Source: Arthrobacter sp. GMC3
GTDB lineage: Bacteria; Actinomycetota; Actinomycetes; Actinomycetales; Micrococcaceae
NCBI RefSeq assembly: GCF_002929305.1
Contig: NZ_PJIO01000005.1
Coordinates: 62,001-126,000 of the forward strand
Length of the DNA stretch: 64,000 nt
Direction: 5' to 3'
In this document: one piece after another, positions 18,522-27,228 of the stretch
Layout of the letters: each line of letters begins with the position of its first letter
Position numbering within the stretch: position 1 is the first letter of the stretch
Translations under genes and position numbers: made by a program
The notes under the pieces: generated by a model
What the model was told of the DNA's origin: nothing
Databases searched by the model: none
Seen by the model: the letters and a program-made list of their open reading frames with translations, nothing else

Positions 18522-19226
18522 TTAGACGCGGACTGGCTCGTCCGCCGACCGGTACGCACTGACTTCCTCAACACCGGCGGGCTCCTGCGCGTCCGGGTCC
18601 AAGGAGATGACCCCGTACGTCCAGCCGCGCCGACGGTAAACCACCGAGGGTATGCCGGTGGCCGAATCGATGAACAAGTAGAAATCGTGTCCCACGAGTT
18701 CCATGTTGTCCACGGCATCATCCAGGGTGAGCGCCGTCGCCGGGAAAACTTTGCGGCGGATCAACACGGGTGAATCACCGGCCGGGATGTCGTTCTCAAT
18801 GTCGTAGGGTGAGACTTCCACCGCAGGCTCCGGCGTGCTCTGGGCGTAGATTGGCTCGGAACTGCTCACGGGTGTCAGCGAACTCGTTGCCTCGTTGACG
18901 GCGACCGGCGCATGGCGTCCGTGGTGGACCTTCCGCTTGTCCTTGACCCTGCGCAAGCGCTCAAGCAACTTCCCATGCGCCAGATCGAAAGCAGCGAACT
19001 TGTCGGCGGCGGCCGCTTCGGCGCGGATCACCGGACCACGTCCGACCACGGTCAGCTCGACCGTGAGAGGGGCCTCTGATGCACGTGAGTTGGTCTCCTT
19101 GGAAACCTTGACATCGACTCGCTGAACCTTGTCGCCCAGCTGCTCAATCTTTGTGAGCTTTTCACCGGCATACTCGCGGAATCGGTCTGAAACACTCAGG
19201 TTGAGACCTCTGATCATGAACTCCAT
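18522..19226 (-). CDS. hpf: long-form ribosome hibernation-promoting factor
   Basis: This 234-residue protein has an N-terminal S30AE domain (MEFMIRGLNLSVSDRFREYA through LAHGKLLERLRRVKDK, about 1-105). A variable linker follows, then a C-terminal dimerisation domain (about 170-225) with VIRRKVFPATALTLDDAVDNM and HDFYLFIDSATG. Long HPF dimers join 70S ribosomes into inactive 100S particles in stationary phase or stress. GGAGG lies 7 nt before this ATG; the frame is open to 19334 but without a better ribosome site. It lies 114 bp after comF, in which gap a nested hairpin is found. Confidence 0.95.
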   Translation of the reverse strand: MEFMIRGLNLSVSDRFREYAGEKLTKIEQLGDKVQRVDVKVSKETNSRASEAPLTVELTVVGRGPVIRAEAAAADKFAAFDLAHGKLLERLRRVKDKRKVHHGRHAPVAVNEATSSLTPVSSSEPIYAQSTPEPAVEVSPYDIENDIPAGDSPVLIRRKVFPATALTLDDAVDNMELVGHDFYLFIDSATGIPSVVYRRRGWTYGVISLDPDAQEPAGVEEVSAYRSADEPVRV

Positions 19227-19294
19227 GGTGCCCTCCAAATAGCTTCGGTGACACGGCGGCCGACTAGCAATCCGAGCTACGCTCTTGGCCGCCG

Positions 19295-19326
19295 ACGGGT
19301 GGCTCCCTCTTGAAAGAGGTACCCGT
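19295..19326 (-). terminator. nested hairpin between comF and hpf
   Basis: ACGGGT at 19295-19300 pairs with ACCCGT at 19321-19326, and inside CCTCTT (19306-19311) pairs with AAGAGG (19314-19319). A second GC-rich pair, CGGCGGCC at 19254-19261 with GGCCGCCG at 19287-19294, lies closer to hpf. These could terminate comF transcripts or form the hpf leader. Confidence 0.45.
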
Positions 19327-19340
19327 TCATTCACGTTAGT

Positions 19341-20309
19341 TCACCTCATCCGTATATTCATCTTTTGCACAAAAATATTTTCCAGGTGTCGCTCTATTGA
19401 CGTCTCCGCGGCGAGCTGATCGGGTGCCCGGGCGGCCGCAAGAACGACGGCGGCGCACACGATTGCACCCGCCTTCTCCAAGGTTTTTGTTGCTTCGGCA
19501 AGGGTGGATCCCGTTGTCAGCACGTCGTCAACCACCACCACCAGGGCCCCGGCCAGATTCGCTGACCGCCGAAAACCCGGGCCAAGATTTCCTCGCATTC
19601 GCAGAGTGTTACGTACGTTGGCGCGCCGGGCCGCCCTCCCCAGGCTCTTCTGGCGGCGACTGCGCCAGGGTGGCCGCATTTTGACGGCCAGTGCCGGTAT
19701 CACCTGCATCCCTGCCGGCAGTCGGTGCTCGCGCGCAATGGCTCGCAGCATCAGCGCCACAGGGTCGTAGCCGCGGCGGCGCCAGCTGGCCCCGGAGCTG
19801 GGGACAGGGACCAGTACCAGCTCCCTGTCAGCTAGGTTGGGCAGCAGCTGAGGCAAGGCGTCCAGTCCGCCCGCCAGGGCACGTCCCAAGTGGCTGCCGA
19901 GACTGGTGCGACCATGGTTCTTAAACGCCAGGATCGCCACTGACGTGGCGTCCCGATAGACTCCGGCGGCAACCACGGGAAGTAGCACTTGTCCCCAGGC
20001 GCTCACCAGGGCGTCCGCTGACGACTCGGCACGGTAAGGAGTGGCGCACTGCTGGCGCAGCAGGCGGGCGCAATCCCGGCACAGTGCGGCATCGTCGCGG
20101 CCGCAGACCACGCACTCGCCGGGCATCACAAGGTACAAGAAATCCCACCAGGCAAGCTCCCACCACAGCAAGCAGCGGACCCACAACTGGCCGCCCGTGC
20201 CGCGGTGCCGGCCGCCCGTCTGCGCACCGCTGGCCGTGCTGTTTTGCTTCCCATTAATCGCACTCACACCTTCAGGATCAGCCCGGCCAACCGCCGTCGC
20301 CAGTGTCAT
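19341..20309 (-). CDS. comF: ComF-family phosphoribosyltransferase-like protein
   Basis: This protein of about 322 residues has an N-terminal zinc-finger-like stretch (CVVCGRDDAALCRDCARLL) and a C-terminal type I phosphoribosyltransferase fold with the PRPP-binding loop ALVVVVDDVLTTGSTLAEA. It also has the family motif LVPVPSSGASWRRRGYDP. ComF proteins are needed for DNA uptake in competent bacteria, but the biochemical role is unsettled and the gene is widespread in non-competent actinobacteria. The start is uncertain: ATG at 20309 is used, TTG at 20318 is possible, and an internal ATG just before the zinc finger is a third choice. Position after lpqB matches Rv3242c. Confidence 0.88.
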   Translation of the reverse strand: MTLATAVGRADPEGVSAINGKQNSTASGAQTGGRHRGTGGQLWVRCLLWWELAWWDFLYLVMPGECVVCGRDDAALCRDCARLLRQQCATPYRAESSADALVSAWGQVLLPVVAAGVYRDATSVAILAFKNHGRTSLGSHLGRALAGGLDALPQLLPNLADRELVLVPVPSSGASWRRRGYDPVALMLRAIAREHRLPAGMQVIPALAVKMRPPWRSRRQKSLGRAARRANVRNTLRMRGNLGPGFRRSANLAGALVVVVDDVLTTGSTLAEATKTLEKAGAIVCAAVVLAAARAPDQLAAETSIERHLENIFVQKMNIRMR

Positions 20310-20390
20310 TTTCCGCAATGTGGAGGCAGGCGCAGGGCCGCAGGCCTGTGGAGGGACCTTGCCTGCCCTGCTGGGGCACCAGGCCGGGTA

Positions 20391-22181
20391 TTAGCCCGCG
20401 AACGATGCCTGCGCCAGGTCCTTGCCCGTGAGATCCCAGTTGTTGCCCACCAGCGAATAGATCTCGTTGCTGGTTTGCGCGTGGACGTTGCGCACACCGG
20501 AGCCGGCACTGAGCCATTGGACCCCGCCAAGCTCGCTCAAGGAGGCCGGTGCCCTGGCTAGGTCCAGAATCTCGATAACAACCGGCTCCGTTGCGGAAGG
20601 GGCCATGACGGCCACACTGCTGTCATCCACCCAGACGCCCAGGACGGGGCTTCCCGTGTGCACCAGGTTGTTGGGCGCCGTCAGTTCCTTGGGCACATCC
20701 GAAGACTTGAAAATGCCAGTGATCGACACCCGATTCACCCCATTTGCCTCTGAAATGATCAGAGCACGTGTGCCATCGCGGGAAATTCGCAGCGTGGTCA
20801 CGTGTTGGCCAACCAGCCATGGCACGGTCAATATTACCGGTGGGGCGTCCTTGACCCCGGCGTTGGTGTTGATGGCCACGACAGTTCCAGAGCCGTCCCC
20901 CGCGGCCGACCACAACCAGCCGTTGGGTGCAAAGGATGGCGGGGTGAGGCCCACGCCATTGGCCGCAACGGCGACCGGCTGCCCCGGGGCCACCGTGTAA
21001 AGCTGGGTAGCCGCGGCATTGAGGAAGGCAAAGTTCTTGCCTGAATAGGAGATTGCCGGCGCCGTCGGGGCTAGATGCGCCACCGAATCCATCCCGGTGA
21101 TGGGCGTGGTCTTGCTGCCGTCATAGCTGACTAGCTCATTCTTGGCCACGGCCACCTGAACATTGGGCACCGGGTTATCGATCACCATGGGCGGCACCGA
21201 GTCGGCGGACCCGCCCATGTCCACTTCACGGTCGTCCGCAAGGAACTGCACCTCCGTGACCGTGTTCAGGCTCTTTTGCAAGGTGACCAGCAGTTGCGCA
21301 TGCATTTGTTGGCGTTGCTTGACACTGGTTTCCAGCAGCGGTTGTGCCGTCAAGCCGACCTTGGCCAGCCCGTTGTTGACGGGCACCGAGTCGCGTTCCA
21401 GGGCGATGCCATTGGGGAACGAACTGACAACAGCGCCCTTCAGGTACGGTGCCGGCCCGGCGAGCATGGCCCGGACAATCGCCGTCGCCGTGCGGGAAGT
21501 ACGCCCCGCCAGCCATCGGACGTCGGGGACGCCGAAGGTGAAACTTGGATCGTAAAAATACAGGGCCACGGGGTTGTACAGCGTTTGGAAGGTCGCCTCC
21601 GTCAGCACCACACCGTCGGGGGTCTTCGAGATGCGCCATTGTCCCTCGACCTGAACAAGGGTCATCTCGACGGTTTCCGTGGCGTTTGGTGCGGCAGGGG
21701 TCAAGACGCCGGTGGCGTCCACAGTGGAGACGACGTCGAACGTTGCCTCAAAGGTGTCCTTGTTCGGTCCGGGGGTCACGGTGAACGCGTTCTTGTAGAC
21801 GAGGGTTCGCTTATCCGCCGCCCAGGACTGTGCCAGACCCGTGGTCAGGTACTGCCGTGCCACCTGAAAATCGTCGGAAATCCCTGTGCCTGAGTCAATG
21901 AATCCGCGAATGATGCTCTCGGGAGAGGCACCATCCACGGGTGCGAACTGCTGAAAACTGATGTTGACCGAGTTGTTCCGGGGGCTCAGCGGGTCGCTCT
22001 TTCCGACGGGACCATAGGTGGGGATCGTGGCGCAGCCGCCAGCCGTCAAGAGTACGACGACGGCCATCACCAGGGCTGCCAGCAGGGCCGCACGCTGCGG
22101 CCGGGTGGGGCGGGCCCGGTTTGGGCGACCCCGCCCGGCAGAGGGGAGGTCGCCTGGATTCCTTGATTTCGCCGTGGTCAT
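20391..22181 (-). CDS. lpqB: LpqB lipoprotein (GerMN and beta-propeller)
   Basis: This 596-residue lipoprotein has a long basic N-terminus, one hydrophobic segment (about 31-46) and a lipobox ending at Cys50 (LLTAGGC). A GerMN domain follows (about 190-310, with YFYDPSFTFGVPDVRWLAG), then a C-terminal beta-propeller region. LpqB modulates the kinase MtrB from outside the membrane in mycobacteria. Its ATG overlaps the mtrB stop (ATGA), so the sensor and its lipoprotein are translationally coupled. Order mtrA-mtrB-lpqB is the standard actinobacterial arrangement. Confidence 0.95.
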   Translation of the reverse strand: MTTAKSRNPGDLPSAGRGRPNRARPTRPQRAALLAALVMAVVVLLTAGGCATIPTYGPVGKSDPLSPRNNSVNISFQQFAPVDGASPESIIRGFIDSGTGISDDFQVARQYLTTGLAQSWAADKRTLVYKNAFTVTPGPNKDTFEATFDVVSTVDATGVLTPAAPNATETVEMTLVQVEGQWRISKTPDGVVLTEATFQTLYNPVALYFYDPSFTFGVPDVRWLAGRTSRTATAIVRAMLAGPAPYLKGAVVSSFPNGIALERDSVPVNNGLAKVGLTAQPLLETSVKQRQQMHAQLLVTLQKSLNTVTEVQFLADDREVDMGGSADSVPPMVIDNPVPNVQVAVAKNELVSYDGSKTTPITGMDSVAHLAPTAPAISYSGKNFAFLNAAATQLYTVAPGQPVAVAANGVGLTPPSFAPNGWLWSAAGDGSGTVVAINTNAGVKDAPPVILTVPWLVGQHVTTLRISRDGTRALIISEANGVNRVSITGIFKSSDVPKELTAPNNLVHTGSPVLGVWVDDSSVAVMAPSATEPVVIEILDLARAPASLSELGGVQWLSAGSGVRNVHAQTSNEIYSLVGNNWDLTGKDLAQASFAG

Positions 22182-24106
22182 GAGGGTCCAGCCTTAGAGG
22201 TGCCGTCGTCGGAACTGCCGTCGGGCGACGTCGGATCCTTATGCCTGTTTTCGGCCTTCCCAATCTCGATCACCTGGGCCGGGTTAAGGCTGCCCAAGGC
22301 GCCCACCACCCCGAATGTTCCGGTAATGGTGGTGATCGGGCCGGTATTTAGGTTGATGTACGAGGCAGCCGCACCACCGTCAGGCGGGAGCGGAACCGGG
22401 GAATGCGTGAGCACCCCGCCTCGCTTGCGCGGCAGAGTCAGCCGGAAACAGGAGCCCTCCCCCGGGGCGCCCCACGCCTCAAGCCAGCCATCGTGCAGCC
22501 GGGCGTCTTCGGTCGCAATGGAAAGTCCCAGCCCACTGCCTCCCGTGGTGCGGGCGCGGGCGGGATCTGCACGCCAGAAGCGGTCAAAGACGTGCCCCAG
22601 GGAGTCCGGGGACATCCCCACGCCGTAGTCTCGCACGGCGATGGCGACAGCATCTTGATCTGCGGAGACAAAGATTTTCACGGGTTTTCCCTCGCTGTGC
22701 TCGAGCGCATTGAGGACCAGGTTGCGCAGGATCCTGTCGATGCGCCGCGAATCCATTTCCACAATGCACTTGTGGTGGCGGATGCGGGTGACCACCACCA
22801 GCTCACTGTGGTTGGCCTGCGCCACGGGGGTTGCGCCGTCGATCACCGAATGGATGACGGAGAAGATATCCAGGGACTCCGCATCCAGATCGGCAACACC
22901 GGCGTCAAAGCGGGAAATCTCCAGCAAGTCAGCCAGAAGCAGCTCAAAGCGCTCCACCTGGTGGAAGAGCAGCTCGGAGGAACGCTTGTTGATCGGGTCG
23001 AAGTCGTCCCGGGCGTCATAGAGGACCTCGGCGGCCATACGCACGGTGGTCAGGGGTGTTCGCAGTTCGTGAGAGACGTCCGAGACAAAGCGCTGCTGCA
23101 TCTCTGAAAGCGTGCCCAGCGCCGTGATCTGGTCCTGCAGGGACGTGGCCATCTTGTTGAACGAGGTGGCGAGTCTGGCCATCTCGTCCTCCCCCACAAC
23201 TTGCATGCGCTCCTCAAGTTCGCCGGCAGCCAACTTTTCCGAGACGGCGGCGGCCTGGCTGACGGGCTTAACCACGGTCCGCGTCACGTACCAGGCGATG
23301 GCCCCGATCAGGAGCAACAAGATGCCCCCGGCCAACCACAGCACCGATTGGATGTAGTTCAACGTCAGCTGGGCGCTGTTGAGGTCGTAGATCATGTACA
23401 GCTCATAGTTGGTCTTCAGCAACTCAACCTGGCTGCCCACCACCACTGCTGGGTGGATTCCCGAGCTGCCCGTGGGAAGGCCGATCGACTGCCAAAACTG
23501 GCCGTCAGGGTCGCTGCGCACGGCTGCCCGGAGCGCGTCAGGGATGATGGCGGCGGTGACACCACCGGAGTCGGAGGAACTCACAGCAAGTTTGCTCGTC
23601 TGCCCCGGGATCTTGACCATCAGATACTTGCGGTTGTCATCCGCGCCGCCTACCTCCAGCAGACGCAGGGTGTCCTTGACGTAGGTGGAGACTCGTGGTT
23701 GGTCGCTGAGGCTGGCGTTGGAAAAGCTCTCCTGCACCTGGGTGGCACCCCGTGCGGATTCCTGTTGTGCCTGGGCCAGTCGCTCCTTGAACAAGCCGTC
23801 GGAAATCTGACCGGCCAGGTAACCGCCCACTCCAACCACGGCGATGGAGGCGATGACCAGTGTGGTCAAGATTGTCCTAAATTCCAGCGAAGTCCGCCAG
23901 CGCCTCAGCAAGAAGCGACGAACACGATTTACCCCGTGCCAGATCGCCTTGCCCGTGGCCAGGAAGGCCCGGGCGAGCCGCTCCCACACCGAAGGTTTGT
24001 CTGCGCTTTCGGGACCCACGGCAAGGATGCGTTCGGGCACGGTCCAAGGACCGGCGTCAGACGGGTGTATTTTCCCTGCGCCGGGCTCATCGTGCTGGTT
24101 AGTCAT
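22178..24106 (-). CDS. mtrB: MtrB sensor histidine kinase
   Basis: This 642-residue membrane kinase has transmembrane helices at about 79-99 and 253-275 that bracket an extracytoplasmic sensor domain. A HAMP domain follows (about 275-330). The HisKA box VSDVSHELRTPLTTVRMAAE has phosphoacceptor His346, and the HATPase domain carries NLVLNALEHSEG and GSGLGLSIA. MtrB phosphorylates MtrA and links cell-wall growth and division with gene expression in actinobacteria. It lies 60 bp after mtrA and overlaps lpqB by 4 bp, forming one operon. The C-terminal ~90 residues after the ATPase domain look disordered. Confidence 0.96.
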   Translation of the reverse strand: MTNQHDEPGAGKIHPSDAGPWTVPERILAVGPESADKPSVWERLARAFLATGKAIWHGVNRVRRFLLRRWRTSLEFRTILTTLVIASIAVVGVGGYLAGQISDGLFKERLAQAQQESARGATQVQESFSNASLSDQPRVSTYVKDTLRLLEVGGADDNRKYLMVKIPGQTSKLAVSSSDSGGVTAAIIPDALRAAVRSDPDGQFWQSIGLPTGSSGIHPAVVVGSQVELLKTNYELYMIYDLNSAQLTLNYIQSVLWLAGGILLLLIGAIAWYVTRTVVKPVSQAAAVSEKLAAGELEERMQVVGEDEMARLATSFNKMATSLQDQITALGTLSEMQQRFVSDVSHELRTPLTTVRMAAEVLYDARDDFDPINKRSSELLFHQVERFELLLADLLEISRFDAGVADLDAESLDIFSVIHSVIDGATPVAQANHSELVVVTRIRHHKCIVEMDSRRIDRILRNLVLNALEHSEGKPVKIFVSADQDAVAIAVRDYGVGMSPDSLGHVFDRFWRADPARARTTGGSGLGLSIATEDARLHDGWLEAWGAPGEGSCFRLTLPRKRGGVLTHSPVPLPPDGGAAASYINLNTGPITTITGTFGVVGALGSLNPAQVIEIGKAENRHKDPTSPDGSSDDGTSKAGPS

Positions 24107-24166
24107 CTAGCTTCGCCATTGGTTCGGGCACTTTTTTCTGCGACTTTATGTACGGGGCTGGGCAGT

Positions 24167-24841
24167 CTATTGACCGGCCTTGTAACCCACACCGCGAACG
24201 GTGAGGACAACTTCAGGGGCCTCGGGATCGCGTTCAATCTTCGAGCGCAAGCGTTGCACGTGCACGTTGACCAGGCGGGTGTCGGCCGCGTGGCGGTATC
24301 CCCACACCTGTTCAAGCAGCAGCTCACGGGTGAAAACCTGCCAAGGCTTGCGGGCCAGTGCCACCAGAAGGTCAAACTCCAGCGGGGTGAGCAGGATTCG
24401 CTCACCGGCACGGCGCACCGAATGGCCGGCCACGTCAATGGTGATCTCTCCGATGACAAGCGTCTCCGGCGCCTTGACGTCACCTGGCCGCAGCCGGGCA
24501 CGCACCCGAGCCACCAATTCGGCTGGCTTAAAGGGCTTGGCCACATAGTCGTCGGCACCGGATTCCAGTCCGCGCACCACATCCGAGGTGTCCGATTTTG
24601 CCGTCAGCATCACGATGGGCACATCCGATTCGGCGCGGATCAACCGGCACACTTCGATGCCGTCAAGGCCCGGCAGCATCAAATCCAACAGCACCAGATC
24701 CGGCTTGTGGGTGCGAAACACCTCCAAGGCCTTGGCGCCATCGGCGCAGAAAACGGGATCAAATCCGTCATTGCGCAGCACAATGCCGATCATCTCTGCC
24801 AGTGCTTCGTCGTCGTCAACAACTAAAATGCGTGCCTTCAT
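24167..24841 (-). CDS. mtrA: MtrA response regulator
   Basis: This 224-residue OmpR/PhoB-type regulator has a receiver domain with acidic pocket VVDDDEA, phosphoacceptor Asp53 in LLDLMLPG, and KPFKPAEL. A winged-helix DNA-binding domain follows, ending in RLVNVHVQRLRSKIE and VLTVRGVGYKAG. MtrA is an essential or near-essential regulator of replication initiation, cell-wall hydrolases and osmostress in actinobacteria. ATG 24841 (MKARILVVDDD) is the family start; an open frame extends to 25066 but is not supported. No strong ribosome site precedes the ATG. Confidence 0.97.
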   Translation of the reverse strand: MKARILVVDDDEALAEMIGIVLRNDGFDPVFCADGAKALEVFRTHKPDLVLLDLMLPGLDGIEVCRLIRAESDVPIVMLTAKSDTSDVVRGLESGADDYVAKPFKPAELVARVRARLRPGDVKAPETLVIGEITIDVAGHSVRRAGERILLTPLEFDLLVALARKPWQVFTRELLLEQVWGYRHAADTRLVNVHVQRLRSKIERDPEAPEVVLTVRGVGYKAGQ

Positions 24842-25129
24842 GGTTCTATATTTGCCTATTGGCGGCACAAAGTCCCCATCGGCGCTCCGCAGCCTTCTCA
24901 CCGATGGCACTAATTGGGCAAGCCTGCGATGCGGTCCGGCAACATTCGACGGCCCGCTACGGCCCTTTCTAAGGAAGTTTTGCGGTTCTTCCCGATAGGG
25001 TTTGAAGAAGGCCGCGCTTTGGGGCGTCTTGCCCGACGGCCGTTTGCTCTTGGCCGCTGCGGACATCGCAACTCCGCGAGGCTGACGATTTTCCGGACGA
25101 GATTCCGGGGCAATTCATAGGGGAACATC
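24842..25129. other. divergent intergenic region mtrA / membrane-protein operon
   Basis: This 288-bp gap must hold promoters for both operons. On the plus strand AGGGGAA lies about 7 nt before the ATG at 25130. No repeat or clear operator was recognised. Confidence 0.4.
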
Positions 25130-26545
25130 ATGTCGCAGGAACCACAGCAGCCACCGCTCGAGCCCACGCCTGGGCAACCGGCGCCTCCCACCGGCCCGGC
25201 TGGCACGGCGCCGATCGCGCCCGGACAGCTTCCGCCCGCACCGCCGGTACCCCCGCAGCCCCAATGGGGGCAGTATTCGCAGCCCCAACAGCCAGCACAG
25301 CCCCAGTGGGGCCAGTACGCGCAGCAGCCTCAACAACCACAGTGGGGCCAGTATTCTCAGCCCCAGCAACCCGGCTACCCGCAGCAATATCCGCAGCAGA
25401 ATCAGCAGCAGGGGTTCAACCAACCCGGTTACGGTTACAACTACTACGTTCCGCCACCCAAGCCGGGCGTCATCCCCCTGCGTCCGTTGCGCCTGGGCGA
25501 GGTCCTCGATGGCGCGTTCCAGGCCGCCCGGCACAACGGAAAAGCCATGTTTGGCTCGGCGTTGATCTTCCAGATCCTCACCTCCACCCTGACATTGCTG
25601 GTGGTGCTGGTGGGCTTTGGCCAGTCCGGGCTCAACATTCTGGGCGGCACCTACCTTCAGGGACAGCCAACGGAGGCCGAACTCAGCGGCCTGCTCACCA
25701 CCGGCCTGCGGGTCTTTGGGGCGTTGGCGGTGGTTTCATTCCTGAGCGGCCTTGCCCAGATGGTCCTGCAGGGTGCCCTGGTCATTCCAGTCTTGCGCGC
25801 CGTACTTAACCGCAAAACCGGCTTTAGCGAAATGTGGCGCCTGGTCCGGCCCCGCATCGGCACGCTGATCTTGCTTGCCCTGTTCTACGCTGCGGCAGCG
25901 TTGCTGGCAACAGCACTCTTCTTCGGCATCCTGATAGGCATGCTATTCGCCGTGGGCGGCCGCAACGGCCCCGGCGCCAACCTGGCATCCTTGGGTTTGG
26001 GATTGCTCATAGGCCTGGCGTTCCTCGCCGCAGCCATCTGGGTGGGAACTAAAGTCCTGCTGGCCCCGGCGGCCATCGTGGTCGAGAACATCGGTCTCCT
26101 GGCCGCCATCAAGCGTTCCTGGCAGCTGACCAGCAGGAATTGGTGGCGCACCTTTGGCATCACTGCATTGGCCGCCATCATCGCCTCGGTCATCGGCGGC
26201 ATCATTTCCACCCCCGTGAGCCTGTTCCTGGGCTTCTTACTTCCTCTCCTGACACCGAACGCCACCCAGGAACAACTCCTTAGCCAAGCCATCATCGCCC
26301 AGGTCATCTCCACCTTCATCGGCGCCATGATTGGTGCCATCACCTTGGCGTTCCAAAGCGGTGTCATGTCACTGATCTACGTTGATCTGCGAATGCGACG
26401 GGACGGTTTTGACGTCACCTTGCTCAAGGAATCCGAAGAGGGCAAGGACGACGGCGGGATCCCCGGCCGCGGTACGCCCCTTCCCCCTGCCGGGGGCCAA
26501 TACCCTCCGGCGGCATATCCGCCTGCGCCCTTCAACGGGCAATAG
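25130..26545 (+). CDS. membrane protein with GPDPase-membrane-like domain and Gln/Pro-rich head
   Basis: This 471-residue protein begins with about 105 residues rich in Pro, Gln, Gly and Tyr, including three PQWGQY units at about 44-77. The next part, IPLRPLRLGEVLDGAFQAAR, is the typical entry to the glycerophosphoryl diester phosphodiesterase membrane domain family. About six hydrophobic helices follow (for example around 140-165, 195-225, 245-275, 280-305, 345-370 and 395-420). The catalytic phosphodiesterase domain itself is absent. It is the first gene of the DUF4129-DUF4350-MoxR-DUF58 operon, so a role with that membrane system is likely. Confidence 0.8.
   Translation: MSQEPQQPPLEPTPGQPAPPTGPAGTAPIAPGQLPPAPPVPPQPQWGQYSQPQQPAQPQWGQYAQQPQQPQWGQYSQPQQPGYPQQYPQQNQQQGFNQPGYGYNYYVPPPKPGVIPLRPLRLGEVLDGAFQAARHNGKAMFGSALIFQILTSTLTLLVVLVGFGQSGLNILGGTYLQGQPTEAELSGLLTTGLRVFGALAVVSFLSGLAQMVLQGALVIPVLRAVLNRKTGFSEMWRLVRPRIGTLILLALFYAAAALLATALFFGILIGMLFAVGGRNGPGANLASLGLGLLIGLAFLAAAIWVGTKVLLAPAAIVVENIGLLAAIKRSWQLTSRNWWRTFGITALAAIIASVIGGIISTPVSLFLGFLLPLLTPNATQEQLLSQAIIAQVISTFIGAMIGAITLAFQSGVMSLIYVDLRMRRDGFDVTLLKESEEGKDDGGIPGRGTPLPPAGGQYPPAAYPPAPFNGQ
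25259..25370 (+). repeat. in-frame tandem repeat encoding PQWGQY-QPQQP units
   Basis: Three copies of a unit coding PQWGQY[SA]Q(P/Q)PQQP lie in tandem inside the membrane-protein gene. The copies differ at synonymous sites, so this is an old protein repeat under selection for sequence rather than a recent slippage event. Confidence 0.75.
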
Positions 26546-26559
26546 GGACAGCACCGTTC

Positions 26560-27228
26560 ATGACAGTTTCCGGAATAGTCCTGGCAGCCCTAGGCGCAGA
26601 TGTCCCTGTCACCCCGGGGGCGGACGAGGCGCGCCGCTGGGCCGCCGAGGAACTGGCCAAGAAGGCCTATCAGGATGCCAAGCCCGGCCTAGCCGAGACT
26701 GTTCTGAACTGGCTGGGCCAGACCCTGAAGGAACTGCTCGATGGGATGGGGTCCCTGCCGGGCTCCACCGGACTACTGGTGGTTCTTGGCCTGTTGCTGC
26801 TGGCGATTGTTGCCGCCGTCGTCATCATCCGGCCCCGGCTGAATCGTAGGAAACCCAGTGACGATCACATCTTTGATGGCACCACCACGCAATCGGGGGC
26901 CGAGCACCGGGCCATGGCACGGGCCGCCGTCGAACGTGGGGACCTTGAAATGGCCATCAGTGAGCAGTTCAGGGCGATAGTGCGCGCCGCCGAGGAACGC
27001 AGCATCATTACACCGACGCCCGGTCGAACAGCCGCCGAGGTGGCTGCGGACCTCCGGCTGGCGTTCCCGGCACGAGCACCGGATTTGTGGCGGGCGGCAG
27101 AGATTTTCAACTCCGTCCGATACGGTCACGCACACCCCACGCTGTCCCACTACCAGGAGCTGGTCGCCACGGACGCTGCCTTGGCCGCCGCCAAGCCTGT
27201 CTACGCAATTGAAGTGGTGGCACAGTGA
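26560..27228 (+). CDS. DUF4129 domain protein
   Basis: This 222-residue protein has a single membrane helix (GLLVVLGLLLLAIVAAVVII, about 70-89). Its cytoplasmic C-terminal DUF4129 segment includes HRAMARAAVERGDLEMAISE, FRAIVRAAEERSIITPTPGR, and AAEIFNSVRYGHAHP near the end. In other bacteria DUF4129 is found at the end of transglutaminase-like membrane proteins in MoxR/DUF58 loci; here it stands alone. It lies 14 bp after the preceding gene, and its stop overlaps the next start (GTGA). Confidence 0.82.
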   Translation: MTVSGIVLAALGADVPVTPGADEARRWAAEELAKKAYQDAKPGLAETVLNWLGQTLKELLDGMGSLPGSTGLLVVLGLLLLAIVAAVVIIRPRLNRRKPSDDHIFDGTTTQSGAEHRAMARAAVERGDLEMAISEQFRAIVRAAEERSIITPTPGRTAAEVAADLRLAFPARAPDLWRAAEIFNSVRYGHAHPTLSHYQELVATDAALAAAKPVYAIEVVAQ